Part shown: in pieces, positions 1 through 12,292 of the stretch | How positions within the stretch are numbered: position 1 is the first letter of the stretch | Layout of the letters: each line of letters starts with the position of its first letter | Source: Yamagishiella unicocca | Taxonomy: Eukaryota > Chlorophyta > Chlorophyceae > Chlamydomonadales > Volvocaceae | DNA length: 64,000 nucleotides | Assembly: GCA_003116995.1 (NCBI GenBank) | Contig: BDSL01000114.1 | Span: 244,104 to 308,103 of the forward strand | Reading direction: 5' to 3' | Position numbers and translations under genes: made by a program | Notes under the pieces: model-generated | Database searches by the model: none | What the model was told of the DNA's origin: nothing | The model's input: the letters and a program-made list of their open reading frames with translations, nothing else

Positions 1-233
1 CGGGGTCGGGGTTGAGATGGAACACACGGGGCCGGGGTCGAGGTAAAGCACAAGGCAGAAGGTAGAGGTTTTAAATCTGAGAGGTGCTTGCGCTTGTCGG
101 CGCATGCATGCGGCGGGGGTTAAGAAGGTTGTACGCTGTGCGGGTCCGGCAGGGCGGCACTGTGCTCGCTTGTGTCCCCGCGATGTGTCGCGATAGGCAC
201 GGCTGTGAGGGCAGATAAAAGAACCCGACATAC

Positions 234-911
234 CTGTCCCAAACGAGCGACGCGTTTGGGGAGTTCAGGATCGCTTTATGGGCAAAACCGGCGGGCAGCA
301 AACAGTTTTGCATCTCTAACCCCGACATTGTCAGCGTCACTCCAGGGGCCAGGCGGATGATACCAACCACATCTGCCCAGTCGATCGTGACGAGCTGGAG
401 ACGGGGGGGGGGATAGGAGGGTGGTGGAATGGTGGACGATGGGGACGAAATGGGGAACAGGGGAGGGACTGTAGCTCCCTTGTAACGGGTATTCTGTAGC
501 AGGTACGTTTAATTGCATACTGAGAAGATTGCCATGGACATATGTTGAAAGTACTGGATGAAAATAGCGCCGAGAGGCTTTTGCCATCGTTTGACTAGTA
601 GGCATACCAATACAGTGCAATGACCGATGGCTTCGACCATGGCGCCAAGCCTTGCCAACTTCTTGCTAGAAACCAGCGTTTCGCACCTGCTGGGCGCTGC
701 TGTGCCGCGGTGTCCTCATTAGCGCCAAATCGCGACCAACAGTTACTAATCCATTCCATTTGGGGGCATCAATTGTAATACCGTGTTCGAGGTAAATAAC
801 TCCAATTGTGGCGTTAAGGAAAGCGCGGTATAGGCCTTGGGTTGTCGAGACTGAAACCGAATATTGCTCCGCTTGGGTCACGCCAAGGTAACATACAATG
901 ACGAGGAGCAT
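234..911 (-). CDS. Partial secreted beta-helix-like protein, 5' exons only
   Basis: Two exons can be read: 687-911 and 234-394. The gene runs off the left edge. The first exon starts at a Met (911; an in-frame Met also lies at 1025) followed by MLLVIVCYLGVTQAE, which looks like a signal peptide. The mature start has the pattern SVSTTQGLYRAFLNATIGVI, then GITIDAPKWNG and VTVGRDLALM. The second exon has IIRLAPGVTLTMSGLEMQNC. This layout (variable lead, 'prescribed position', then APGVTLT..) is familiar from large volvocine families of extracellular right-handed beta-helix proteins; that assignment is from memory. The exon junction is phase 0 on both sides (donor CAG/GTGCGA, acceptor CTCCAG/CTC). 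The second exon ends in phase 2 at AG/GTATGT. No third exon was found in the remaining 233 bases. Confidence 0.6.
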
Positions 912-1379
912 CTTTGGAAACACATTATGAAGGATGGACCTATGGGCGATGGCAGGGAGCGCGTGCCGCCTTGTCAAGCCACCGTTTGGACTGCTATTGC
1001 TATTATTGAGACGCATCCCGAACATACCGCGACAACTACTACCGAGAGCGCATATCGACGTTAATTCATTTTTGTCTCACGGGCTGACTGGAGCTACCGG
1101 TCAGGACCTGCTGGTCTAAGGAAAAGCGCTGTATGCTGCTGTACGTTCCATGAGCCGCCGTCCCGCCAAAACGCACATACGCGCATCGCGATATGGAACA
1201 CAGCACCTTTATTCTTGTACTCCGTAATCTTCGCACATAGATTGAGGTTTTAACAAAATGAAAATCTTTGACGTTAGTGCTGTGCGCTACAGACTGACGG
1301 CAGCTGGCGAGGCGTCTGGAAGCGTTCATCACCGCAGCCTGTATGCGACCCGACGTAATTACGTGTCGACCGCCATTTT

Positions 1380-2870
1380 TAATGCGGTGGGCCTTGGGTT
1401 GCCAGGGTTGTTCTTTTTGGGTGGGGCCCTGCCCTCGTCTTTCCTGTTTCCCCTGTGCCTTGGGGGCCGTCTGCTGGCTGCTCGCGCTGGCATCTACGGT
1501 GTGGTGTCGGTATGGGGGCCCTCTCTTATCCTGGGCTTGCGGACACTATAACATCTGGTTATCAGCTATTGCAGCCAATCGTACCACTCGGTTTTCCTTG
1601 CTTTCCTTGTCTCTCTCAGTGTCAGGCGATGCGCCCGATGGCTGTACCTTTTAAGGTCTGGAGCCCACGTGTAACAATTACTACTACTCATACTAAGGGG
1701 CCCTGTCTGTTGGGGGGGATCACAGACGAGGAGGTTCTACCTTCTGGCCTGGAACCCACTGTAACAGTGGGTTACTACTACGAGGACGATGCATGGCCCA
1801 GCGTCGTGTCGCTGTCGTCGGCGCTGTCTAGGTGGCCATGGATGGCGGCTTTTGAGAAGTTGGGTGCTGTTGGGTGATACCGCACCATATCCGTCCTGCC
1901 CGGATTCTTCTCGCGCCGACGTTGGGCCCCCGGCGGCTTGGCCCTGGAACACCAATTAATACGTCATCGCCCGAAGCGTGATCCGCTCCGCCCCGTCCCT
2001 GCGTGGGCTATGGGGTTCCTCACACCATCTCCTCCTCTTCTGCATCGAGGCGCGTGCGGCCGCAGAGGCAGCGCGGCGCGCGGCCGCCTCCATCGCTTGC
2101 CGTCCAGCGAGCTTCCCCAGCGACCGCTTTCCGCGGCTGCTTTATGAACAATGCTCGTCAGGGAATTGTTGGCTGCTCCGGACCACGTTCGCCTAATGGA
2201 GCGTGCGAGGAGATGTTGAGCGCCCTCGTGCGCCTCTCATCAACCTCGAGTGCGCCTCTCATCAACCTCGAGTGCGCCACCTCAAGCGCCCATTGTCGGT
2301 GGCTGCTTTTCTCCTCTCCGCCATTGTGCGGATTTTCTCTGGTGTTCCGGACCACGTTCCTCTGGCGGCGTCCCCGGCCCTGCGAGTCCACCTCCGTTGT
2401 GCAATTGGTGGGCCGGCTAGTCTTGGTCCTTGTCCTTGTGGGGTGCTGTCTGGGGTGCCCTGCTCGCCTTTTTGGAATGCCCTTTTTACTAATACGCACG
2501 GCGGTTGGCACGCCTGTGTGGGTTGTTGCTGTCCTGGCCTCGTCCCTCTGCCACTTGCTGACTCTCCTTTTGGGCTGCTGCCGGCTGCTCTGCCCGGGCT
2601 TTCGATGTCACCCTTCCCCGCTGTTTCGTGCGGGGTGCGCGTTTCGTTCTGTGGTGCCTGGCGGCCGTGGAGTCCGTTGGCTGCGCCGTCGCATCATGGG
2701 GCTCATGGCTGATGTTTGGGCAGGGTGACTCTCTGCGCCTTTCCTGTGCCCTTCGGGGCGTTTGCTGGGCTCAGCCCCGCCGCTCATATGGTGGTGTGGC
2801 CACGGACATGGGCCCCTCTTCTTGTCCTGGATTCGCCCGGGTTTGACGACACTGTAAGCCATAGCTTCCC
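1380..2870 (+). repeat. Composite of dispersed repeat copies (families A and B)
   Basis: GT-rich sequence carrying at least two recurrent 3' ends. Family A ends in a sequence like GGGCTTGAGGACACTGTAA (here near 1522-1552 and 2813-2856). Family B ends in a sequence like CAGTGTCAGGCGATGCGCCC followed by a GTAAC and ACT-rich tail (here near 1612-1690 and 1739-1766). Similar ends occur at 8660-8690, 15597-15672, 15880-16172, 29368-29405 and 30985-31056. Open frames here have no recognisable domain and are not called as genes. These are probably 3' parts of retroelements, but no reverse transcriptase was seen. Confidence 0.55.
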
Positions 2871-3250
2871 ATAATATGGAATTACTGCGAGCAATCGGCA
2901 ACATGTCGGGCCCTAACGCATCTTCGTGCGCGTCTAGTGTCCACGGCGCGTGGATAGCTCGCAATCATGCATGACGTGCGCACACGGAGCCACGGCCGGA
3001 ATCGCGGGGTTACAAAGGCCCTTGACTCACCAAGATGGGAACGGCGATCTAGCCGCGTATCGTATTACTAAACCTAGCCTGGGTTACACTTCCTCCGAAC
3101 GCCCCTCGCAAAGCGCCTGACGTCAATCCAGCTGTCAGGGGTAGTTCCTGGTAGTTTGCCAACACTGCGCGCATCCCTATCGAAATAAAGGAACCCACAG
3201 CGGAGAACCCGAATTGACCGCAACCAGGCACAAGATGTGGACTGTTTATG

Positions 3251-3322
3251 ACAAATAGGCACGAAGATTATTATTCAAATAGGCACGAAGATTATTATTC
3301 AAATAGGCACGAAGATTATTAT
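3251..3322 (+). repeat. 24-bp tandem repeat, three copies
   Basis: Three near-identical units starting CAAATAGGCACGAAGATTAT lie head to tail. The unit is a multiple of three and stays open in one frame (NRHEDYY-type octapeptide). The surrounding frame looks non-coding. Confidence 0.85.
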
Positions 3323-4070
3323 TTCTACCTCTTTCCGTCGGTCCTGTCGCGTCCAGTCTGGTCCAGTGGAAAGGGCCGCGACATTGCTGCGCGCTATGTT
3401 AGCTATATGTTGATAAGACATGACTTGCGAGATAATTAAGGCATCACGCACTACATGCTGTAGGCCAGAGTGCAGGCTGGAGGACCAGGCTACGACACGA
3501 CTCCGTTCAGGACCAGGCTATGTCGCGATTCTGTCCAGAACCAGCCCGACGGCTGCCACGGAAGACAGCCTGGCCTTTGTTTTACCCCACCCATCGAAGT
3601 CGACCCGCACTCCCAGCATTGCTGCTCTCTGGAACTGTCTCGAGTCCCTTGCTCTTAGGGATACAGCGACGCGGCTCAGGCCCGGGCAGTCCCGGGCAAA
3701 CCCATGGCGATGCCATGTTGGTGACTGGATACACGGGGACGGTCTGTGCAGCGGCCTGGTTATTGGTCATGGTCAAGAGCGTTAAGCAAAGCATGGAAAA
3801 TCCAGTGGTTTGTAGTTCACAATTGCGACAAGCAGCTCTGCCTCCTGACTGCGCAGACGATCAAGTCCTTGGGTATCAATCACGATTCCGGCGTCTCCGA
3901 CTCGCGCCAGGCGTGTTAACCCCAGTTTACGCAGGTGCTCAGGTTCCCACACCAAATGCTGTGATCGAGGTCGGGCGAAGTTGGAGCGCTAGGGCGCCGG
4001 CCCTGCGCATGCCGGGGCGTCGGCAAAGAAAAGCGCACCCGAAGCAGACTTACAGAACAAGTGAGTGTTG

Positions 4071-4130
4071 TTCACCTGTCCTTCGTAGACACACAACCAA
4101 TTCACCTGTCCTTCGTAGACACACAACCAA
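4071..4130 (+). repeat. 30-bp exact direct duplication
   Basis: Two identical adjacent 30-base units begin TTCACCTGTCCTTCGTAGAC at 4071 and 4101. No gene is associated with them. Confidence 0.85.
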
Positions 4131-5732
4131 AAATGCAACGGGTGCAGACAATGAAGGCAAATAGCTATAATACATACAGACAGCAGCCCCCGTCAAACCC
4201 CGCAGCTCAAAATGGGGCACGTAATTCGTTAGCAACCACCGTATGCGCCTGGCCCGCACCTAACGCTACTACGTCATGGCACCATTAGGGGTCATCTTCC
4301 TCCCACAATGGCCGCCTTCATGCCATAGCGCCAGGACCATAACCATGCGCTGTGGGCATACCAAAAGACTATCGCCGGTAAGCATAGCACATAATTAATC
4401 AAATGGTTAGCCTCTATGTTACCCCAAAGTTTTGGATGCATTCAAAAGCGTGCCTATCGTCACAGATCGTCAGTCGAACTCCAAGCTAGCGATGACGTGG
4501 TTCCCCTAAACGTTCCCCAAAGTTACAGACGTCGTCACACCAGGCTTCTTCGTACCGTAATTAGATACCGGTAGAGCGCCTCGCATCACAGCGATGCAAT
4601 TTCCCATAGCTCACGTTATATGTCACCGAAACCAAGCCACGAGGTACCGTACGTGCGCCGTACGACAGAGAAATAACAATCTATATTCCACGCCAGGGTT
4701 GTTGCATAGAAAAGTGGGCTTTGCTAAACGAAGCATCCCCGTCACGTACCCAGTAAATCACACCGTATCACACGACCGCACACAACATACCGCCAATTCC
4801 AATAGCGCACCATGGAAGGGCGCCTCGACGACACGTCCGGAAAAACCACCGTCGCAGAGTAGCATGCCGGGTTGAGTAACTGAAGCCACCCTTCTGGACG
4901 GACTTGTCACCTCCCGGGCGTAAAAAAGCGAGCACTCGGGCCGTTTCACGAAATCATTTAAGCACGCCTTGTCGTACTTCACTTCAGAGCTGTCGAATCA
5001 TCCAGAGCCATTGGTCAAAAGCCATTGGATGATGATGAGGCCCAAAAGCACTACGTCTGCTGGTGCACACACCACCAGGCAACGCGGCTGTTCCACATCG
5101 CCCACTTCACTTTCCTCCCCACTCAGCCATAATTATTATCGGCAGGCATTATGGAGGCTAAGGGTAAAAACTTCGTAAACGAAGGGTCACTCCCCGTAGT
5201 ATGCTTCAAGTCCCGTCCCCACAGCACCTGCAGGCCACCCATTTGACCCTATTTGAGCTGAGCCCGACACATACACACACATTTCCGTGGAGCTTCGCTG
5301 TTTTACGGTAAACCGGCGCATATACGTGCGGTGATAATTTTCACACACATGACAACGTGCATAAATACATAAAACATAATTATCTTGGTGATTTGGGTCG
5401 CAACCGAGCTTCCTGGCGCCCCGTGCCGGCCGCATCGCGTCCGTGGTGTCGGCCCTTTCATTCACGCGACCAGCTGGACACCGTTACCTACCAAATGGAC
5501 TGGACCGGCCTGGACCGGCCTGCTGCGTTGCGCCCCTGTCCTGTCCCCTGCCCTGTCCTCCCTCCTGTCCTCGCAACCAGCGCCCTGGCCAGTGCCCACC
5601 CGAGCGCGTGTCTTCACCACACACAGCAGCCCCACCTTCCATCACACTTGCCTTGGTCTTGGCCAGGCCGACGCAAAGCTGCTGGCCGAGGGAAGCACGC
5701 AAGCAAGCCCAGGTGACCTGCGCGAGACCCAG

Positions 5733-7879
5733 CTAGCTAGCCATCCCCCCCGCCTTGAGCATCCTCGTGTGCAGAGCGGCTGCCCCATCGTACTTGCCTT
5801 GAGCCTCGTACATGCAAGCCGTGTCATGCACCGAGGCACGCGTGTGCGGATGGTTGGGACCCAGAACACGCTCCCTGCCCTGCAGCGCTCTCCTGTACAG
5901 CGGCTCCGCCTCGTCGTACTTCCCCTGGGACGCCAGCAGCCCAGCCAAGTTGTTGGCAGCGGCAAGCGTATCCGGGTGGTGGGGCCCCAGAACCATCTCC
6001 CGACCCTCCAGCGCCCTCCTGAGCAGCGGTTCTGCCTCGTCCCACTTTCCCTCGCAATGCAGCAAGCTGGCCAAGTTGTTGACTGCGGCGAGTGTGTCCG
6101 GATGGTCCGGCCCCAGCCCCTTCTCGCAGCCCTGGAGCGACCGCTGAAAAAGGGCTTCCGCCTGCTCCATCCTGCCGTACAACTTGCAAAGCATTGCGGC
6201 TGTCGTCAGCTTCATGTCCGTGCCCTGCGTCCGCCTTTCCTCCAAGGCAGGCACCTGCGCCACGACTCCTGATACAAGCACATCCTTGAGGAGCTCGGTC
6301 ACGGTCTGCAAGTCGCCCACAGCGTCCTCCATGTCAGCCACGATGCGGACCCGGTCTAACTCCAAGCTAGCCCGAGCGCGGCCGACGTCAATGTCCGTGA
6401 ACACCTGGCGGAAGGGGGTACGGGCCGTAGAGGAAGGTCGGGGCCGCAGTCGTCAAGGACTTAGGCTGGACGGCGACAAAAGGGCACCTGCAACAAGAAT
6501 ATCAGGAAGCGCACTAAGCGGTTTTGCCAGCTCGCAAAAGGCGGGTACGGCACGCCCCGTTGCGAGGCGAGCGCACCTAGGAAATGCCCATCAGGCGATG
6601 TGAAACACTGGCACGTCGTCCAAACCCCAGGCCCTGCCGACCCAAATAATGTTGTCTAAGGCGGCGTAACACCGCATTGCGGTGTAGCGGTGCCCTACGG
6701 CACGGAGGCCTCCCGCGCGGCCCATGCTGCCGGCTCATCTGCGGTTGCTGCCGCAGATGAGCCGGCACCAAGTACGCAAGTATTGCTCGATGGGAGGAAA
6801 GCGATGAAAGGGCGAGAGGCGGACCTTGCCCTCCGTTGGCATTGCCGAGTCGAATTTCGGCCGCTCGCACGTGGAATGCGTCGTGCTCATGCCCACCTTT
6901 TCCATCGGCTCAAAGTCGAGCTCGTAAGACAACACGCGTAGCTTGCCAGGCGCGGCCCTGCTGGTCTGCCAGGCCTCGTACAGGCACCAGATGCGGGTGA
7001 GCGCGGTGCCATCTCCGTCCAGCACCATGAGGGTCTCTTGCGCGTCGTGCAACGCTTCCCACAGCGCCGCAAGATCGCCGCTGCCCTGCTGCGCCGCTGG
7101 CTCGTTCTGATCCTGGAGCCATGACGCGAGAGAGAGCGGGAGGTGCACGAGGGTGAAACAAACACTGTTAGGGCTGCTGCCTGCACGAAATGTTTTGCTG
7201 GTCGCGAAACGTTTTCCTGGTCGCGAAACGGGTTTTGCTTACTAATACTCCCCACGACACAGGGTGGCGGCGCTAGGGTTTAGTGCATGACGCTCTCCTC
7301 CTCGCCTACGCAAATAGCAGAGCCCAGCGTGTCCACCGAAGTGGCCAGTGGCAAGGCAGGTCATTTGCTGGCCCACAAGTTAAGGTTCTGCCGCGGTACA
7401 AGCATGCACATGCCCGCGTCGAAGGTCAGGCTGCGCTGTCGGGTCCCACTCTCGCTGCGACGACTGTAAACTGTGCTGTCACGACTCACGATCGCAAAGA
7501 CGTCCAGCCAAAGGAAAACATCATCGGCTGCCAGGGCCGGCAGCGGCTGGCCGTCCTCCCGCCTCCACAGCCGCTGCTGCGCCGGCTCGAAGTGCTGCTG
7601 CAGCATGGCAAGCGTCTCCGCAAAGCGCCTGCTCCATGCGTGGCTGACGAAGAAGAACGGCCGCCCCTGCGACACTGCGAGGCGCTCCTGGCCGGTACCC
7701 TGCAGCATCAGCTCCGAGAAGGAGCACCGCTTGGCGGCCGTGTGCGGCTTAACCAACTCCTCAACCACCTGAGCTGTGGTCAGTCCCCGCCGCTCCACGT
7801 TACGCTCTTCCGCGAAGCGCAGTAGCCATGCCAGCGACATGGCGCCCTGCGAGCAACGGATGCGGCCGCACCAGCCCAC
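5733..7879 (-). CDS. TIR-like domain plus kinesin-light-chain-type TPR protein
   Basis: Three exons (7490-7879, 6897-7112, 5733-6404) join in phase 0 throughout and give about 425 aa. A second Met at 7840 is an equally good start. Residues around 75-130 contain RPFFFVSHAWSRRFAETL and DVFLWLDVFAI. The second exon contains TLMVLDGDG and LTRIWCLYEAW. This is the N-terminal module recognised in many volvocine TPR proteins, where the FVSHAW and WLD strands resemble a TIR-type fold. The third exon carries about three TPR units of 42 residues with the GPDHPDTLAAVNNLA.LL signature typical of kinesin light chain and nephrocystin-3-like repeats. No transmembrane segment and no NB-ARC domain were seen. 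The family resemblance is firm; the function (protein scaffold or sensing) is inference. The protein is short, with few TPRs compared with relatives. Confidence 0.75.
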
Positions 7880-10800
7880 GAGGGCATAGGAGGAGGGTGG
7901 ACGTCAATTCGCTGGGCAATCCGGCGGAAGCGGTGGTGCTGCGGGCTGCCCTGCATGGTCGGCGGTGGCTGCCCCCGCCGGTGGCCGGCCGCTGGCCCGT
8001 GTGGGGCTGTGGCCGGTACAAGCGCCCCCTGGCTGTCAGCAGTGCGTTTGGGATGTTGTCCCCCTGGCCGCTCTTAGTGCGATTGAGGTTGGCTGCTGCA
8101 CGCTTCCGGCTGTATGCTTCACGCCGGCCGGTGGTGCCTTGCCCACCCGGGCGCCCCCGCCTGGTGCCGTGCGCTCGCGCGCAGTTGAGTACGGTTGCTG
8201 ATATTTGGACCGGTCCGCGGGGTTCTGCTCAGCTCGGTGCGCTGCGGACCGGATGGGGTGCTGTCGGGGCTAGCTACCCGTTCTGACTAGTGCTCTTCGT
8301 GGGCCGCTTGCCGCCTGTCTGGTGCCTCCTGGGGCGGGGGCTGTTCTTGGTTTTCCTTCCATGCGGTTTGTTCCGCCCAGTTTTGGCCCTGGTTTGTTGG
8401 GACTGCCCGTGTGCGGAAGTTCCCTTTGCTGGCCGGCTTTTCGGTTGGGGCGTTTTTTCGCGGGTGGGTGGTGCCCTGGGCGGCCGGGGGCTTCTGCCTC
8501 CAGCCCGTTTCTCCGGGTAACTAGCTGGTCCCGCTGTTTTCCCGGCGTACGCGTTGACCCGTAAGCTTTGACCCGTACGTTACGGGGACGAGTACGTCAC
8601 GCGAATACTGGAAATAAGACAATACCAAAATAATGAAAGTAAATACGTAATTAGTGTCTTCAAGCCCGGGCGAACCCAAAAGGTGAATACACTCTGAGAC
8701 GTACGTACTGCGGGGTCAAATCCTCCGGAGAATGCCCTCCAGACGGCTGTGAGGAGACCCCATTGCTCGTCCCCCCCCCGGCGGCCCTCTGACGCTGCTC
8801 GCCCTCATTATGCTCTGACCCTTGAAGTTCCATGGCCCCCTGGCACAGGTCGCCAAACGGGGCGAACTTATTCCCACCCTTGTTGCTACTCCAGGTCTCA
8901 CCCAGCATGGCTGTTGCTCTATAATTTCGATATAAAATGTAAATGCACGTCCCATCACGACACGAGGCTTACCCTTGCTGAAGGGCGGGCTAGCTTTCCC
9001 GCATCGCAGCATTGGCCTTCCTGCTGATATGTTTCGGGTGCTGGTGCTTCAAAAACAGCTGCTAATACGCTTGAAGCATCAGAAGGCGCCGCGGTCGCAC
9101 TGACGTCAGGCTTGGGTTCGCTTACAGGTCGCTGAGGGCCCTGCTCTCTCAGGACCGAAGTCGACCTACATAGTATGGCGCCCATAATTCATGTGTGACC
9201 TACGAATTTGGAAGGTAGTTCGGATACCAGGTACAATGCCACGTCAATTGGCATTTTGACGGCACTGGGTTGCGTGAGGGCATATGATGTCGCTGTGGGA
9301 ATGTTCACTGAAACAAAAATGCAATCCATCGTCTAAGAAATTCAGACTTTTGCGCTGCGACCCATGTACGTATTTAATGCGAACTAAAGTTGCGTACGGC
9401 ACAACCATCCAGTCCAGTGGGCAATTTGTCTGAACGGCATCGGTTTTTTGCCATACACGTGATTGTTTGATTCAGCCCATTCCAGGGCCCATGCGAGCAA
9501 GGGCGCTCACAGCGTCATTCGCTGCCAAACCCAGGAGATAAGACCAAGGGCGCCGGTAGCCCCTCCGCATGCCTGCATCATGGTGCCTGCTCCAGGGTAT
9601 TACCCCCCTCGATACGTGGTGGTGTCCCGAGTGATGATGACACCACTACGCGACCATGTCGTAATTAGGCTGCTACGAAAATTCGAGTAGGCATTGGTAC
9701 TGGCAAGAGGTTAGAAGCCGCCGTTTCAGGATGTAGGTGCTTGCGGACAAGCAAGCATGTAGTCCTAGAAGAGTATGGGGGTACGCTGTCGTACTCAGTA
9801 TGCACAGTCGGGACACCATTACTGATTGACATGAGCCTGGCTGGATACATGCTGTGCCCGGATCCATGAGTGATTCCGTGAAAGGAATCCGGCCCGCGGA
9901 TAGGATATATGTCTCGACCCGGAATCTCCAGTCCGCAATCCATTTCCCCCATATGTCGCCATATGTACCCCCAAATGCTACTTTGTTTCTTGGCCTCCAG
10001 CACGCCGTCGACGGGCCCCATCCGCAGCATCTCCGATAGGCAACCCTAGTTCTCCACATGCACGCTTAAAAGTATATCCGAAAACTGTTGGTCAGCTAGT
10101 GTTTGTCCTCCGTTCCATATTTTCATGTTACCGCCACTTCCCCCCCACAAACTGCATGAGTAAGATGCAGGACCAAACACCCTTTTCCACCCACCCGATG
10201 TTAAATGAGTGTTATGGAATCATGCATATAGGTGGTATAGACGATGCAGCACATATAAATAATGCAGGGTTTCAAAATTTGGATGAGAAATGACCAGCGG
10301 TAAGTGCAGCTCTGCGGTGGAAACGCTCGGATGTTCGACAAAAAGATCAAGGTCTGATTAAGGGAGGGGGACCCGACGGGAAAAATGCTGTCTAAATAGA
10401 ATGGCGAGTCTGACACATGCCGTCATGCTTAATAACGTAGGTTCAACAAAGCTGCTGCACCAAAAACCCCAAGCCAGCCGGACACGATGGGTCTTGTGTT
10501 GAGCGACAGCTTGCGCGAAAAGATTCGTCAATAGCACCTGAACTCCCTAGCATCCAGTCAGGTGGTGTCCATAGATACCGATTATGCGCATGGAGCCGGT
10601 ATGCGGGACTGATGCGCATGAGTGTTCCCCCGTTACCGTGGATGGCAGATTGTTCGATCTCGCCGAGTTCCAGGCCAAGGTTTCACTGCGCCAAGGGAGC
10701 CCGTCAGCATATCAACAACAACAACCGTGTATGCATCATCTGTGGAGCATCATCATCTGATCTTGTGCGGTGAGGTACCTGAAGAGAGGCAAGGGGCCGA

Positions 10801-12292
10801 GGGAAGTAGAGCGTCAGTGCGGTAGTAAGCCCCGTTGTGTTGGTGGATTGTATCTCCACTGGCCACATAACTGTTGCTATGGCGAGCTGCCCTGCGGCCT
10901 AAAGAAGGCGCGCAGGGGACCTGCCCTTTCGGGATGGCACTCTCTGCCCCGTCGCCCGGGGACTTTCGCCCGGTGTGCTTAGTCAAGGGATGCAGCGCAC
11001 AGCCTTGCCGCGCTCAAAGCAGCAGCGAGACTTCTGCCATAAGAGACACCGAGGTGGCCCTCCGCACTGCGCCTACCTCCGAGCCCGTTGAGACGTGATC
11101 CGCCGCCACCTTGTCAAGACCGCTAGCCACCTCGCATCTCGTGCCTGCAAATTAGCACAGAGATAAGCCGTCAGATAGTGGTGCATGTTAATTATCTGTC
11201 AGCAGGGACAGTCAATAGTTGTGGTTGTGTCATCGTCCTCGGCTTATCCTGGCACAGCATGTGCTGCAATTTGGTTTGGGGGTCGGAGTGGTGCATGATA
11301 CAATCTCAACACCCGGGCGTTGCCCGTTCAGAACAGGTCTGTGTGGTGTATCTTATATCGTCATCCCCCCAATCACTTGTGACATGTTGCGCAACGCAGT
11401 ATGTCCGATACGGAACATCACTTACCGTGGTGTTATATGCCAGAAGACCTGGAAATTCTTGTGGATACATTAGTGTAAGTGAGCTACAACTTTATAGTGT
11501 CGGCACTGGCGGCGGTGGCGTCTCCCTGGAGCACGACGTCAAGCTTACAGCCGGGACTTATGCCAAGGCGATTTGCGTGATCTACAATCATCGTAGTAAG
11601 CAAATCATATGTCATATTCGTCTTCGTGCTCGCAGCCAGTGTGAGCAGGACATCGCGGTTTACATGGACGCCTGTTTACAAGGGTTCTTTAGTTATTGGC
11701 AATTTCACAACTCACGTGTTGAAACAACACATCCATGATAACGATTACGCCTCCCCGCGCCATGTCGTTGCCAACTACCCATAACTGTCTTCCCCGGCCC
11801 CCGTCCTCATTGCGCTTGCGCCAAATTCCTCAGCTTGCCTGCCTCCGCTCGTGTCTTACCCTTTGTCGATAGCCACACAACTGACACCCTATCACCCAGG
11901 CACTCAGTCATAAGCCTGCAAAGCAGCGTTAGCACAGGTTGGCACGGTCGTACACGGTCCCTGTGCCAAAACGGACCACCTCACGATAACCGAATAAACC
12001 GTACTGGACGCACAACTCGAGATCACGCCCAGCACGCTTGCACGTAATCCCCCCGGCACCAGCAGCAGCTGTCCAGCTGAGGCGCTCCGCTGCCCCCTCA
12101 CCCCGGCGCCGTTCATCAACCACCCGAAGCGCTCGCAATCCCACCTGTACATGACACGACAGCTGCTGCTGCCGCCGCGACCGCGTCCAAGCAGCACATC
12201 GCTCCACCCTCTCATGACGTGTTCCCAATATGCGCCAGGCGCAGCAGCGGAAGGCACCGTTGGGGCCGTCGCCTGCCTTCGCCCTTTACGAA
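7880..12292. other. Long intergenic region, no supported gene
   Basis: 8040-8570 is GT-rich and resembles in style the repeat block at 1.4-2.9 kb. At 8660-8690 a family A repeat end lies on the minus strand. 9.2-11.7 kb is of average composition with only short frames. The longest, at 11178-11738, is listed separately with low confidence. No tRNA, rRNA or repeat array was recognised. Confidence 0.4.
11178..11738 (+). other. Unassigned 186-codon open frame
   Basis: A continuous frame in a locally less GC-rich segment. Its second half includes the pattern GGGVSLEHDVKLTAGTYAKA followed by a Cys/Arg-rich stretch. No family was recognised, no splice context supports it, and codon use is not clearly that of neighbouring genes. 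It may be chance or a fragment of a mobile element. Confidence 0.15.

Larger units (their letters stand above)
2871..5732. other. Intergenic stretch without a convincing gene
   Basis: Mixed-composition DNA with short frames of no recognisable family. It holds two small tandem repeats, listed separately. The 3' UTR of the leftward TIR-like/TPR gene should begin below 5733, but no clear TGTAA polyadenylation signal was identified. Confidence 0.4.

Noticed and set aside
5385..6272. 295-codon plus-strand frame
   Set aside because: It is the shadow of the minus-strand TPR exon, whose 42-residue repeats and splice junctions are clear.
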